From: Devosia sp. ZB163
Lineage (GTDB): Bacteria; Pseudomonadota; Alphaproteobacteria; Rhizobiales; Devosiaceae
Direction: 5' to 3'
NCBI RefSeq assembly: GCF_028613635.1
Contig: NZ_JAQRMY010000001.1
Span: forward strand, 848,331-912,330
Length of the DNA: 64,000 bases
The position numbers were made by a program, and so were the translations under genes. Of this stretch, positions 24,108 to 33,511 are shown one piece after another (position 1 is the stretch's first letter; every line of letters begins with the position of its first letter). The notes beneath the pieces are model-generated. The model was not told the DNA's origin. It saw only the letters and a program-made list of their open reading frames with translations, and did not search any database.

Positions 24108-24124
24108 GTACAGCTTCCGTACAG
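24108..24124. promoter_or_regulatory. Putative integrase arm-type site, right
   Basis: GTACAGCTTCCGTACAG mirrors the left site at 669-686, with one change in the overlap. It ends 75 bp before the right core, nearly the same distance as the left site from its core. Integrase arm binding is inferred. Confidence 0.55.
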
Positions 24125-24199
24125 ATTGCTCCCGATGTTTCCGGGTTGTTCCCGGTGGTTTTCCGGGGGTCATGCCCAGATTCGCGGAGCGCCTGTGTT

Positions 24200-24243
24200 T
24201 CCGAAGGCAGAGGTCACAGGTTCGACTCCTGTCGGGTGCGCCA
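24200..24243 (+). other. Right attachment site with displaced tRNA-Arg 3' end (attR)
   Basis: The core TCCGAAGGCAGAGGTC (24200-24215) is followed by a paired T arm (ACAGG TTCGACT CCTGT), the acceptor strand CGGGTGC and GCCA. The 5' half of a tRNA is absent, so no functional tRNA can form. This is the original chromosomal 3' end pushed away by integration. Confidence 0.85.
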
Positions 24244-24451
24244 AAGTTCCTGGGCCGCCGCGAGTGCCGCAGGGGCCCGACTTATTCGACCAGTACAGCT
24301 TCACCCACATCAGGCCTCCGCCGCCCGCCCCTAACCGCGGTGGCGAGCTGTACCAAGAGGTCGGCCAGACCGAAGGTCAGGGCACCTCCCAGTGCGCCGG
24401 CCAATGCCCGGCGTACCCGTCTGTGGTTTCATGCTCCGGCGGGTGACCGTC

Positions 24452-26266
24452 CTAGAAGTGCCAGATCAGCGGAACGACGAACACGGCGATGACGAAGAAC
24501 CAGAGCAGCAGCGGCAGGCCGAGCTTCCAGTAGTCGCCGAAGGCGTAGCCGCCGGGTCCCATCACCATCAGGTTTGTCGGGGTTGCTATGGGCGTCAGGA
24601 ACGCGGCTGCCGCTGCCACCGCCGTGCTCATCAGCACCGGTCGCGGTGAGATGCCCATGGCCGTCGCTGCGGCAACCCCGATCGGGATGATGATGAGGGC
24701 CGTGGCGGTGTTGCTGATCAGCTGGCCCATGATTGCCGTCAGCACGAACAGCCCGGCAAGCAGGGCGTAGGGACCGGCGGGGCCGACATGCTTGACCAGT
24801 TCGGTGGCGAGAAACTCAGCCGCCCCGGTCTGCGCCATGGCGGTGGACAGCGGCATGAGTGCCCCCACCAGGATGACAGTGGTCCAACCCACGGAACGGT
24901 AGGATTGCTCGACGGTCATGATGCCGGAGAGGACTATCGCGCCCGCTGCCAGCAGGCCGGCCACCACCGGGGGTACCAGTCCGGTCGCCAGCAGCACGAC
25001 CATTGCAGCGAGAATGACAATGGCCTGCGCAGCACCCGGCCCCATCGGCAATGCCTGCCGCCTCACCAGTTCCGGAGAGCTGACGACCAGCACGTCCGGA
25101 TCGGTCAGGTTGACGTCGAGAGCCTTCCAGGTGCCCTGCAGCAGGAGCGTGTCGCCTGCCTGCAACGCAATTCGTCCGGGCTTGCCGCCGAGCGATCCGC
25201 CGGCGACACTGTCGCCCGCCCGATGTACGGCCAGGATGATCAGGTCGCCACTCTCGGTCACCATGCCCGGGAACACCTCGTAGCCGACGAGCCCGGATCG
25301 CGGCGGGATGATCACTTCGGCGAGGCCCGACCTTCGGTTGAAGAGTGTCTCCGCTCCGTCCTGTCCCTCGTCGTCAAGCAGCGTCAGTTGCATGTCCCGG
25401 GCGAAGGCGGCGACCGCGTCAGGCTCGCCCTTGACGATGATGTGATCCCCGCTGGCGATCTCGCGGCGACGAAGCGGCTTGGCCGTTTCTCCATCCTGAA
25501 CCGCTACGAGCGCCAGGAGCGGCCAGCTCTTCATATCGATGTCCGCAGGCGATCGGCCGACAAGCTGCGAGCCTCCGCGCACCCGCATGCTGAAGATGCC
25601 GGAGGCGAGGCCGTACTGCTCGACAAGGGTCTTGGCATGGCGGCTGAAATCGGCGGGCATCGTCGCACCGTTCCGCTGGGGCAGGAGGCGCGCGCCGAAC
25701 AGGATGATGATCAGCATCGTGCCCGCCAGCAGCGGCAGGCCGACCAATGCAAACTCGAAGACGCCAAAAGTGCCGCTGCCCGCGTCGCCGCTTGCTTCGG
25801 ACACGAGGACATTGACCGGCGAGCCGGTCAGGGCCAGGAGCGAGCCGGCGTGCGCGGCAAAGACCATCGGCAGCAGCAACTGGGAGGCGAGCCGCTTGAG
25901 CCTGACGGCAGTCACAACGACGACCGGAAGCAGGGCCGCCACGGCGCCGTTCACGCTGATCAGCGCCGTCAGCAGCGAGACCAGCAGCATCATGAGCAGA
26001 AGCAGGCGGGCGCGGCTGTGCTCGCCTGCCCCACGGATGAGCAGTTGACCCGCCCAGGCGGTGACCCCGGTCACCTCGAGGCCGGCGCTGACGACAAAGA
26101 GCGTGGCAATGAAGATGACGGCCGGATCGCCGAAGCCGGACAGGGATTGCTCGATGGTGAGCAGGCCGGTCAGCCAGAGCGCCAGCGTGATCATCATGGC
26201 AACGACGACCACGGGCAGCTTGTTGGAAACGAACAAGACTACCGCGACCGCGACTATGACGGCCAA
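24452..26266 (-). CDS. SLC13/DASS-type permease with two RCK_C domains
   Basis: It has 604 residues. Two blocks of membrane helices (about 1-200 and 400-604) flank two soluble TrkA-C/RCK_C domains (about 210-390). GSPVNVLVSEASG and a second STAVAAAAAFLTPIATPTN hairpin match the ion and substrate motifs of the SLC13 superfamily. It should move dicarboxylates, sulfate or similar anions with Na+ or H+. The start is TTG 26266, since an in-frame stop lies just upstream and no better start exists. It is last in an operon after the M20 peptidase gene. Confidence 0.85.
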   Translation of the reverse strand: MAVIVAVAVVLFVSNKLPVVVVAMMITLALWLTGLLTIEQSLSGFGDPAVIFIATLFVVSAGLEVTGVTAWAGQLLIRGAGEHSRARLLLLMMLLVSLLTALISVNGAVAALLPVVVVTAVRLKRLASQLLLPMVFAAHAGSLLALTGSPVNVLVSEASGDAGSGTFGVFEFALVGLPLLAGTMLIIILFGARLLPQRNGATMPADFSRHAKTLVEQYGLASGIFSMRVRGGSQLVGRSPADIDMKSWPLLALVAVQDGETAKPLRRREIASGDHIIVKGEPDAVAAFARDMQLTLLDDEGQDGAETLFNRRSGLAEVIIPPRSGLVGYEVFPGMVTESGDLIILAVHRAGDSVAGGSLGGKPGRIALQAGDTLLLQGTWKALDVNLTDPDVLVVSSPELVRRQALPMGPGAAQAIVILAAMVVLLATGLVPPVVAGLLAAGAIVLSGIMTVEQSYRSVGWTTVILVGALMPLSTAMAQTGAAEFLATELVKHVGPAGPYALLAGLFVLTAIMGQLISNTATALIIIPIGVAAATAMGISPRPVLMSTAVAAAAAFLTPIATPTNLMVMGPGGYAFGDYWKLGLPLLLWFFVIAVFVVPLIWHF

Positions 26267-26307
26267 TCTGGCTCAATCGATCAGCCCCTCTGCGCGGCGG
26301 TTGATGT

Positions 26308-27519
26308 TCAGTCCTCGATGGTGGCGGCCAGGATGGCCAGGCGGCAGCCCTTCTCGAACTCGGGAAGGTTGACGTACTCCTTGATGGTGTGGATCTCGGC
26401 CTGCCCTGCGCCGATAGTCACGGTAGGGATGCCGTGCTTGTCGAGCCAGTTGGCATCGAGGCCGCCGTTCGAGAACTGGTAGTTGGGCGTGATGCCCAGC
26501 TGCTTCATCGCCCGGGCAACGCGCATGACGACAGGGCTTTCCTGCGTCAGCTCGAACGGCGGATACGATGTCTTGCGGGTGAAGCGAACCTCGGCGGTTC
26601 CGCCCTGATCGTCCGGCACCTCGGTCCGCGCCTGTTCGAACGCCCGGCCGAAGCCATCGGCGATCCGGACTGCGAAGCTTGCTTCCGGACTGCGGGCCTC
26701 GCCTTTGATGAACGCATAGTCGGTGACCACGTTGGTGGCGTCGCCGGCCGGCCCACCATCCCTGCCGCCGAAAATGCCGACATTGCTTGTGCCGCGTCCA
26801 TCTGGCTTGACCACCTTGCCGAACCAGCCCTCCTCCCGCGCCCGGGTCAGGCCGATGGCGCCCACCAGCGTCGCGGAGATGCCCTTTTCGGGCGCCACGC
26901 CGGCATGGGACGCCTTGCCGGTTATCTCGACTTCCCAGTTCTCCTGACCGACTGCCCCGACGATCAGGTCCGAGGATGCCTGGCCGTCGATGTTCACGCA
27001 CATGACGGCGCCGCCCAGCTGGGCCGGGTCGAGCTCGCGCGCCCCGTGCAGGCCGCTCTCCTCGCGAACGGTGAACAGCAGCGTGATCGGCGGATGCGGC
27101 AGGCCATGCTTGAGGAGCGTCTCGGCGACGACGACAAGGGCGGCAACCCCGGTCCGGGCATCACCTCCGAGGGCCGTGGTCCCGTCGGAGACGATACGAT
27201 CGCCCTCGCGTCGCGGCTTGGCTCCGGCACATAGCGGCACGGTGTCGAGGTGCGTGGAGAACAGCAGGCGCGGTCCGGGCCGGGTGCCGGGCAAGTCCAC
27301 TATCAGGTTGCCGGTCTGCGTAGGGAGCGGGATGCGCTTGTTCGCGTCGTCGAAGCGGATCGCATCGGCGGGAACGCCAGCGGCGATCAGGGCCTTGCTG
27401 ACGGCCGCGGCAATGTTGGCCTCTTCGCCGGTTATCCCCTCGACGGAGAGGAAGTCCATCAGGTGCTTTTCGGCCGCGGCTACATCCAGCGGAATGGACC
27501 GGTCGTTCATGGCGTTCAT
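26308..27519 (-). CDS. M20-family metallopeptidase (peptidase T-like)
   Basis: It has 403 residues. The metal set of M20 peptidases is present: STHLDTVP (His, Asp), LGGDARTG (bridging Asp region), REESGLHGA (catalytic Glu-Glu) and QAEIHTIKEYV (last His). NWEVEITGKASHAGVAPEKG is the lid domain. It likely cleaves small peptides or an aminoacyl-glutamate. ATG 27519 or ATG 27510 can serve as start. Its position right after an AbgT-type transporter gene suggests import and hydrolysis of p-aminobenzoyl-glutamate-like compounds. Confidence 0.85.
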   Translation of the reverse strand: MNAMNDRSIPLDVAAAEKHLMDFLSVEGITGEEANIAAAVSKALIAAGVPADAIRFDDANKRIPLPTQTGNLIVDLPGTRPGPRLLFSTHLDTVPLCAGAKPRREGDRIVSDGTTALGGDARTGVAALVVVAETLLKHGLPHPPITLLFTVREESGLHGARELDPAQLGGAVMCVNIDGQASSDLIVGAVGQENWEVEITGKASHAGVAPEKGISATLVGAIGLTRAREEGWFGKVVKPDGRGTSNVGIFGGRDGGPAGDATNVVTDYAFIKGEARSPEASFAVRIADGFGRAFEQARTEVPDDQGGTAEVRFTRKTSYPPFELTQESPVVMRVARAMKQLGITPNYQFSNGGLDANWLDKHGIPTVTIGAGQAEIHTIKEYVNLPEFEKGCRLAILAATIED

Positions 27520-27550
27520 CCCATCAGTCAGGGTGATCTTCGAAGCGACG

Positions 27551-29101
27551 TCACAGCCCCCAGGGCAGTCCCAGGATCTGCCAAAGGGCGAACAGGGCCG
27601 TCCACGCGACAAACATCACGGCGGTATAGGGCAGCATCAGCGAGACAACGGTGCCGACCCCCGCGTGCTTGTCGTATCGCTGGGCAAAGCCGACCATCAG
27701 CGCGAAATAGGCGTTGAGCGGCGTGATGGCATTCATCGGCGAGTCGCCGACCCGATAGCCGGCAAGAACCGCCTCGGGCTCGACGCCGAGCTTCATCAGC
27801 AGCGGCACGAAGATGGGCGCAAAGATCGCCCATTTGGCGATGGCGCCCGTCAACAGCAGGTCGATGACGGCGACGACGACGATGAAGCCGATCAGCAGCG
27901 GCAGGGGCCCGAACTGCGCGCTCTGGAGCACGCCGCCGAGGCTGAGCGCCAGCACCGTGCCGATGTTGGTATAGGTGAAGTAGGCGACGAACTGGCTGAG
28001 GACGAAGAACAGGAAGATCGTCGGGCCGAGCCCGGTGACCGCCTTCTCCATGGCCGCGATGACATCGGACAAGGTGCGCAGCGTGCCCGCGCCGATACCG
28101 TATGCCCAGCCGGTCACGAGGAACATCAGGATGATGAGGGTGATCAGCCCGTTCATGAACGGCGAACTGCCGATGAGATCGCCGGTGACCGGGTCGCGCA
28201 GCGGGGCCCCGGCGGGAACCGTCAGCAGCAGGAAGACGACGATGAGCCCGATCAGCCCGAACAGCGCGAACCGCAGTCCGCGGGACTCCTCGGGGGAGAG
28301 CTTGGCGTCGACGGCCTCGTGAGCCGGGACCGTCGCATCGTCGGGAGCATACTTGCCCAGCCGGGGCTCGATCATCTTGTTGTTGATGATGGCGATGACG
28401 CCCGTGAGGAGTACCACCGAGGCAATCGAGAACCAGATGTTGGATGCAAGACCGACGCTCGCATTCGCATCGACCAGCCGGGCGGCGTCGTTGGTAAATT
28501 CAACGAGGACCGCATCGAGCGGCTTGATGACCACGTTTACGGTGAAGGCGCCAGCGACGGCCGCAAAACCGAGCGCCAGGCCAGCGAGGGGATGCCGCCC
28601 GACGGTGAGGAACGCCACGCCGGCCAGCGGCAGCAGCACCAGGTAGCCGGCATCGGCGGCGATACTGGAGAGGATGCCCACGAAGGCAAGGATGTAGGCG
28701 AGTGCCCAGCCAGGTGACACCGCGACCAGCTTTCGGATCAGCGCCGAAACGAGGCCGGACTCTTCGGCGACGCCCGCGCCAATCATCGCGCCGATCATCA
28801 GCCCGACGGCAGTGAACCCCATGAAGTTGGGTATCAGCGATTCATAGAGAAAGCGGATGCCTTCGATGTCGAGCAGGCTGCGGATTGCCACTTCCTGCTG
28901 CTCTATTTCGTTGGTTTCGGGGTTGATGGCCTCGAAGCTTATCGACGTCCCCAAGAAACTCAGGACCACCGACAGCACGATTACGATGGCTATGAGGATG
29001 AGGAATATGATGACCGGGTGAGGCACCATGTTGCCGACCCGCTCGACGCCATCGAGAAACCTCTGCATGACGGTCTTGCGCGCTTCAGTTGACGCAGCCA
29101 T
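27551..29101 (-). CDS. AbgT-family transporter
   Basis: It has 516 residues with about 9-11 membrane helices. It opens ERVGNMVPHPVIIFLILIAI and has the conserved loop GAGVAEESGLVSALIRKLV and the C-terminal GDSPMNAITPLNAYFAL. These are typical of AbgT proteins, which import p-aminobenzoyl-glutamate or export sulfonamide-type antimetabolites by proton exchange. It heads a leftward three-gene operon with 31- and 41-bp gaps to the peptidase and permease genes. Confidence 0.88.
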   Translation of the reverse strand: MAASTEARKTVMQRFLDGVERVGNMVPHPVIIFLILIAIVIVLSVVLSFLGTSISFEAINPETNEIEQQEVAIRSLLDIEGIRFLYESLIPNFMGFTAVGLMIGAMIGAGVAEESGLVSALIRKLVAVSPGWALAYILAFVGILSSIAADAGYLVLLPLAGVAFLTVGRHPLAGLALGFAAVAGAFTVNVVIKPLDAVLVEFTNDAARLVDANASVGLASNIWFSIASVVLLTGVIAIINNKMIEPRLGKYAPDDATVPAHEAVDAKLSPEESRGLRFALFGLIGLIVVFLLLTVPAGAPLRDPVTGDLIGSSPFMNGLITLIILMFLVTGWAYGIGAGTLRTLSDVIAAMEKAVTGLGPTIFLFFVLSQFVAYFTYTNIGTVLALSLGGVLQSAQFGPLPLLIGFIVVVAVIDLLLTGAIAKWAIFAPIFVPLLMKLGVEPEAVLAGYRVGDSPMNAITPLNAYFALMVGFAQRYDKHAGVGTVVSLMLPYTAVMFVAWTALFALWQILGLPWGL

Positions 29102-29359
29102 GACCTACACCTTGTTATTCGCGGCCCTTGGCGCGCTGCTGAGCGAGGCGATGCGATCAACGGGTATGTGACGAATATGAGGATCACGATAGCCAGCCGT
29201 CAGTTAGGTCGAACAACCTCAGATATTCTCTAATGTCGGCTCGGTAATTATTTTCGACATTTACGACATATCTATACGTCGTCTACGCATCTATTGATAG
29301 ATTTGGTCCGGAGTCCGGGCTATGGTTTCGTTTACTGCAGTGTAAGTGAGGAGCGTGCG
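29102..29359. other. AT-rich divergent intergenic region
   Basis: The 258 bp between the AbgT operon and the 29360 gene are clearly AT-richer than their flanks from about 29220. They hold the palindrome ATCTATTGATAGAT near 29289-29302 and a CGACAT direct repeat near 29254. Divergent promoters are expected here; I cannot fix the -35/-10 boxes. Confidence 0.35.
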
Positions 29360-29887
29360 ATGACGGTCCCAAGCAAGGCGGAAACGAGCCTGCTGTCCCA
29401 CGACGAGTTCGAACTCGTTCGTCGATCCCATCACCCTGAGATCTACGAGCTCTCCGGGGAGGAACTCCGGTCGGTCCAGAAGCGTGTTCGTGACCTTCGC
29501 GACAAGGAGCGCACTCTCGCCTGGCAAAGGCGGAGGGAAGTGCGAGGCAAGGCCAACGCCGCGAGGGGCGGGAGCTTTCCCGGCACGGCCGAGCAGTCTC
29601 TCAGGCGGAAGCAGGTGTTCGCCGCCGCCCTCCAGCGCGTCAACCGGGAGACGAGCCGGCTCGAAAAGCTGACGGCTCGCAGTGTGCATTCCGACAATGC
29701 GCGCAGGGCTCTGGAAATGCGCAGGGCGGGGGAGTCGGTGCACCATCCTGACTCGGGCCGCTCGCCGCACACGGGCATGACGAAGATCAGCAACCCGAAG
29801 CGGCAAACCAGGGTCAATCCGGCGAAGGTCGGAAGGGTCTCGCAGGCAACCAAGCGATCCCAGGCAGCGCGCGACGCGAGGAGCTGA
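29360..29887 (+). CDS. Basic hypothetical protein
   Basis: It has 175 residues from ATG 29360, with GAGGAGC upstream. It is Arg/Lys-rich, with SHHPEIYELSGEELRSVQKR and helical, highly charged KVRDLRDKERTLAWQRRREVRGK-type segments (split here). There are two Gly/Ser-rich loops and a basic tail. I have seen such uncharacterised proteins in alphaproteobacteria. A nucleic-acid or chromatin role would fit the charge. It marks the left border of the secretion island. Confidence 0.5.
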   Translation: MTVPSKAETSLLSHDEFELVRRSHHPEIYELSGEELRSVQKRVRDLRDKERTLAWQRRREVRGKANAARGGSFPGTAEQSLRRKQVFAAALQRVNRETSRLEKLTARSVHSDNARRALEMRRAGESVHHPDSGRSPHTGMTKISNPKRQTRVNPAKVGRVSQATKRSQAARDARS

Positions 29888-30149
29888 CACCTCCATCGAG
29901 GCACCTCTACTGCTTCTAGCGATCGGGCCTCAGCCCGTTGGCGATGGATGCCTCCCAAGGCCAAGGGCCTGGGCCCTCCGCGCTGGAACAGCCTGCCCCT
30001 CGTTTCCTCGCTCTTGCGTCCCTCCCCCCGCCTCGGCCGTCGGCAATGCAGTGTTATGTTCGTCACACCGCGCCGGGTCGGCCGATGGCAGTTTGCGGGT
30101 CGATGATTTGCCATGCGTCGTGGACGCTTCAAGGGTCGCCGGGGAGACT

Positions 30150-30605
30150 ATGGAAGATATCGAGTTTGACCGTCTGATGGGCGAGGTCGGTCCGCTGGAC
30201 GACATGATCCTTGCCTGCCTCAAGACGCCGGACGGCGCCTATGCGATCCGCTTCGAACAGGTCGATGTGCTGGTGGAGCGGGACGAGGATCGAGATCGGA
30301 TCGCGCTGTCAGTCGAAATCGGCGCGCCGCCCCCTTCTCGCGCCCTCGAGGTCTACGAGACGCTCCTGAGCTACAACCTGCTCTGGCGGGAAACGGGCGG
30401 CGTGCGCATGGCGCTGACCGGCCGAAAGGGGAGCGTCGTACAGTTCGTCGACCTCACCGGCAACGAGATCAACGCGCGATCCATTGCCACCGTGGCCGCG
30501 AACCTCGCGAGCCTTACCGATATCTGGCGGGGTTTCCTGCAATCCACGGCCAGCGAGGCAGCCGCTCCGGCACCCATTGCCGCCGGCGACTTCATCCGCG
30601 CCTGA
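30150..30605 (+). CDS. Class I type III chaperone (CesT-like) for the kinase effector
   Basis: It has 151 residues from ATG 30150, just after GGGGAG. It has the CesT/SycE layout: an N-terminal helix (FDRLMGEVG), strands with an acidic face (YAIRFEQVDVLVERDED, RIALSVEIGAPP), a middle helix (ALEVYETLLSYNLLWRETGG) and a last helix. Class I chaperones bind the N-terminal region of one effector as dimers. The kinase gene begins 10 bp downstream, which makes it the presumed partner. It resembles the chaperone at 34848, for example in the LLxYN/LQYN..TGGVR segment. Confidence 0.8.
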   Translation: MEDIEFDRLMGEVGPLDDMILACLKTPDGAYAIRFEQVDVLVERDEDRDRIALSVEIGAPPPSRALEVYETLLSYNLLWRETGGVRMALTGRKGSVVQFVDLTGNEINARSIATVAANLASLTDIWRGFLQSTASEAAAPAPIAAGDFIRA

Positions 30606-30615
30606 GGGGGCTGTC

Positions 30616-32883
30616 ATGGCGAACGAATTCACCATCCGGCAGGGCACCACGGCCCAGCAGATCGAGAACTTCCTGACCAACGACGTCAACCAGGACCGCA
30701 AGGTCCTCGCCCGCCACAACAAGGCAGGCGAGGTCGTCCTGTATGAGAAGCCGCAGCCCAAGGGCCTTCTCGACAAGCTGTCGGCCTTCATCGATCGCCA
30801 GCTCGGCCGGACCGAGCGCCGGGAGAGCCGGGCGCTCGACGCCATCCAGAACGCCCTTGGTGAGGCCCTGAACGACTCGCCGCTGAAGCTGCGCAAGGCG
30901 CTGACCGATCGCATCAGTTCGGCGATCGGGCATCATTCGCAGCAGCCGCAGGGCAAGACGGCCGGCTTTCTCGGCGGTCTGTTCATGGCCATCCGAAGCC
31001 TGCCCAAGGACACCGTCAAGGTCACGTCCGAGTCCGGCAGTCCGAGCCTGCAGTCGCTGGGCATGACCCCGAACGACAAGGCGATCACCGATACCGCTCG
31101 GCTGCTGTCCCTCGATCCGGAAGGCACCGGTGACCTGCAAAAGCAGCTGGGCGACGCGATCCTCAAGAAGTTCCTGGCCGGCAACCCGAGCCTTGTGGAC
31201 CGCGAGGGCTTCGCGCTGTCCGACGGCATCAAGCTGACCCTGGAACTCAGGGAGTCGCTCAGGGCAGCCATCGGGGCAATGGACCCTGCGCCTACCATCG
31301 AGGACGGCACGCTCGACAATCTGGTCGCGGGCGCATTCCGGCGCGCCGCCTCCCAGGTCCTGCCGGACAAGATCATCGACCAGACGGAGCAGGTGAAATG
31401 GAAGGACCAGAACGGGAAGGCCATCGAGAGGGACATGCCCTACATCGAGTTGGGCGGCAAGCAGTACAAGCCAACCGCCTTCCTCGGTGCCGGCGGATTT
31501 GCCGACGTTTTTGAGTACGTCTCGGTCGACGATGCCAACAGCAAGATCGCCCTGAAGGTGACGCGGGAGCTGGAGGGCGCGAACTACCTGAAGGGCAGCC
31601 AGGACCGGCAGGTCGACGACTACGCAAAGCTGGTGAAGTCCGCGGGCGATGAGATCACCCTGCACCAGAAGGCCTATGGCGATGGCTGCAAGCAGATCGT
31701 CGGCTATTCCGGCCACATGCGCATGCCGGATGGGAACTTCGCCGTCGCGATGGAAATCGCACCCAACGGCGACGTCCACGCCATGGGCGAGAAGCTCCTG
31801 AAAGCGGTCGAGGACGGGCAGCTGACGCTGGCCGAGGCGAACGTCCTGCGGCTGACCCTCGTCAAGGACATGCTGCGCGGCCTCGACTTCATGCACCAGA
31901 ACCAGGGCATGACGCATTTCGACTTCAAGACGCCCAACTGCTTCATCGGCCCCGACGGCACGGCCAAGGTGGGCGACTTTGGGCTGACCATGAAGATGGG
32001 TGAGACCAAGGGCCTCGACCAGGTCACCGGACAGGTCGACAACCTGGCTTTCAAGGCCCCCGAACTGGTCCGCTCCGAAGACGTGATGCAGCGGGTGAAG
32101 GACCTGGCAGAGGAAACCGGCCAGCGCCTGATGAAGCCATTCATCGAGAAGCTGCAGAATGTGCTGCCGGGTGGTCCCAGGAAGGACAACCTCGTGCTTG
32201 CGATGGCACGGAACGTGTTTTCCACCCCGCTCGGGGAGATCGAAGAGCAGGCCAAGTCGGACAAGTCGATGCTGTTCTTCGACCGCACTGTCGACATCTG
32301 GGGCCTCGGCTCGTCGCTTCTCCACATGTTCACCGGCAAGCTCGTCGGCGACAACAAGACGAACTACGACACCCGCGACGACCTGATCGCGTTCGGTGGC
32401 AACCGCAACAGCCAGCCGCTGTCCGATCCGATCCAGGTAACCCTCACGAGGAAGGGGCCCGGGCCGGGCGGTATCGGCATGGTCGACGTGACGGAGGTGG
32501 TCGACATGCCTCAGCCGGGATCGGTCGGCCTCAAGACCGGCAACGACCAGGTCGACGACCTGCTGACCAGGATGCTGATGCCCGATCCGCGCGACCGCTG
32601 GAGCGCGGGACAGCTTCTTGACCATCCCACGCTTGGCAAACGCGGCGGCGTGGACAGCGACGAAGCGCGCGGCATGATCGTGGCGTTGAAGAGCGGGGAC
32701 CCGCAGAAGATCGCCGAGGCGCGCCGGGCGCTGGCCGGCCTGATGCCGCAGTCGTCGGGAACCACGCCGTCGACCTCCTCGACGCCCACTCCGGAGAGCC
32801 TCACCCTCACGATGGAGGAGGTGGAGGCGCTGACGGGGGGCGACATCAAGATGCCGCCCCTGCCGCCAACCCCGCGCGGGTAG
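30616..32883 (+). CDS. Type III effector: Ser/Thr protein kinase
   Basis: It has 755 residues. Residues 1-280 are a secretion and chaperone-binding region without a clear fold. Residues ~285-680 are a eukaryote-like kinase: Gly loop L290-GAGGFADVF, Lys314 (IALKVT), HFDFK with catalytic Asp436 and Asn441, DFG Asp454, and APE 481-483. Two inserts enlarge the C-lobe. A Pro/Thr-rich tail contains LTLTMEEVEALT. All catalytic residues are present, so the enzyme should be active on host proteins. It is secreted by the neighbouring apparatus with the help of the chaperone 10 bp upstream. Confidence 0.85.
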   Translation: MANEFTIRQGTTAQQIENFLTNDVNQDRKVLARHNKAGEVVLYEKPQPKGLLDKLSAFIDRQLGRTERRESRALDAIQNALGEALNDSPLKLRKALTDRISSAIGHHSQQPQGKTAGFLGGLFMAIRSLPKDTVKVTSESGSPSLQSLGMTPNDKAITDTARLLSLDPEGTGDLQKQLGDAILKKFLAGNPSLVDREGFALSDGIKLTLELRESLRAAIGAMDPAPTIEDGTLDNLVAGAFRRAASQVLPDKIIDQTEQVKWKDQNGKAIERDMPYIELGGKQYKPTAFLGAGGFADVFEYVSVDDANSKIALKVTRELEGANYLKGSQDRQVDDYAKLVKSAGDEITLHQKAYGDGCKQIVGYSGHMRMPDGNFAVAMEIAPNGDVHAMGEKLLKAVEDGQLTLAEANVLRLTLVKDMLRGLDFMHQNQGMTHFDFKTPNCFIGPDGTAKVGDFGLTMKMGETKGLDQVTGQVDNLAFKAPELVRSEDVMQRVKDLAEETGQRLMKPFIEKLQNVLPGGPRKDNLVLAMARNVFSTPLGEIEEQAKSDKSMLFFDRTVDIWGLGSSLLHMFTGKLVGDNKTNYDTRDDLIAFGGNRNSQPLSDPIQVTLTRKGPGPGGIGMVDVTEVVDMPQPGSVGLKTGNDQVDDLLTRMLMPDPRDRWSAGQLLDHPTLGKRGGVDSDEARGMIVALKSGDPQKIAEARRALAGLMPQSSGTTPSTSSTPTPESLTLTMEEVEALTGGDIKMPPLPPTPRG

Positions 32884-32900
32884 CGGCTCGAGAAGAGGGA

Positions 32901-32921
32901 ACGCGCCGCAGGCCGGCGCGT
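32901..32921 (+). terminator. Terminator-like hairpin after the kinase gene
   Basis: The perfect 8-bp arms ACGCGCCG and CGGCGCGT enclose CAGGC, 18 bp after the stop codon. No T-run follows, so the termination strength is uncertain. Confidence 0.45.
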
Positions 32922-33014
32922 GCTCTCACGTCCAGTGTGACGTCCGGCACAATGCGTCGCCGATGGTCGAAGTAGACAGAGTGCACGGCAATCGCTCGTC
33001 ACGGGGAGAGGCAA

Positions 33015-33470
33015 GTGCGCGACGTCAACCACGCCATCGACAATCTGCGCCAGCTCACGAAGCTGCCGGGGCTGGATTTCGACGCTGCCGGCAACCTCAC
33101 CCTGGTCTTCGACGGCGAGACGCCGATCAACCTGGCCAAGGTCGACGACAAGACGCTCGAGGTCTGGTCGGACCTCGGTGGGCTCGGCAGCGCCAACGAC
33201 GCCGAAACGCTGCGCCGCCTGCTCGAGAGCAATCATCTGGGCGAGGGCACGGGTTCCGCCCGCCTCGCCGTTGCGCCCGGCCGGAACAGTTTCGTGCTGT
33301 GCGAGCGCATCGATGTCGAGCAGCTGAGCGACACGCAGTTCGGCGAGCGCATCATCGGCTTTCTCAAATACGTGACCTTCTGGAACTCCGCCGAGGCCGT
33401 GCGCTCGGTCGCGTCACGCAGCACGTCTTCTCCGGCCCTCGAGATCGGTGAACTCGTCTTCCGGGGCTGA
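33015..33470 (+). CDS. Class I type III chaperone for the RasGAP-like effector
   Basis: It has 151 residues from GTG 33015, with GGGGAGAGG upstream. It begins RDVNHAIDNLRQLTKLPGLD and follows with strand pairs (NLTLVFDGETPINLAKVD), an acidic mid-section and a helix (FGERIIGFLKYVTFWNSAEAV). That is the CesT plan. The effector gene starts 41 bp downstream, which suggests it is the dedicated partner. Confidence 0.7.
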   Translation: MRDVNHAIDNLRQLTKLPGLDFDAAGNLTLVFDGETPINLAKVDDKTLEVWSDLGGLGSANDAETLRRLLESNHLGEGTGSARLAVAPGRNSFVLCERIDVEQLSDTQFGERIIGFLKYVTFWNSAEAVRSVASRSTSSPALEIGELVFRG

Positions 33471-33511
33471 CCACTTCGACATCCATCGACACGTCAATTC
33501 AGGGATTGATC
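33463..33511 (+). promoter_or_regulatory. Leader shared with the paralogous effector at 36905
   Basis: GGGGCT, CACTTCGAC, CGACACG and AGGGAT occur in this order just before the ATG of the RasGAP-like gene. The stretch at 36863-36904 has the same order before its paralogue. The block was duplicated with the gene or is a regulatory leader. Confidence 0.5.

Noticed and set aside
24181-24243. A second tRNA gene at the right end of the element
   Set aside because: Only the 3' part is present. No matching acceptor strand or D arm lies upstream, so it is the displaced end of the target gene.
24786-26482. Long plus-strand frames opposite the SLC13, M20 and AbgT genes
   Set aside because: These are antisense shadows: rich in Arg, Gln, Asp and His, with no domains, while the opposite strand encodes clear transporters and a peptidase.
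30592-32625. A 677-codon minus-strand frame opposite the kinase effector
   Set aside because: It is an antisense shadow of a gene with strong codon bias. The plus strand holds all kinase motifs in order.
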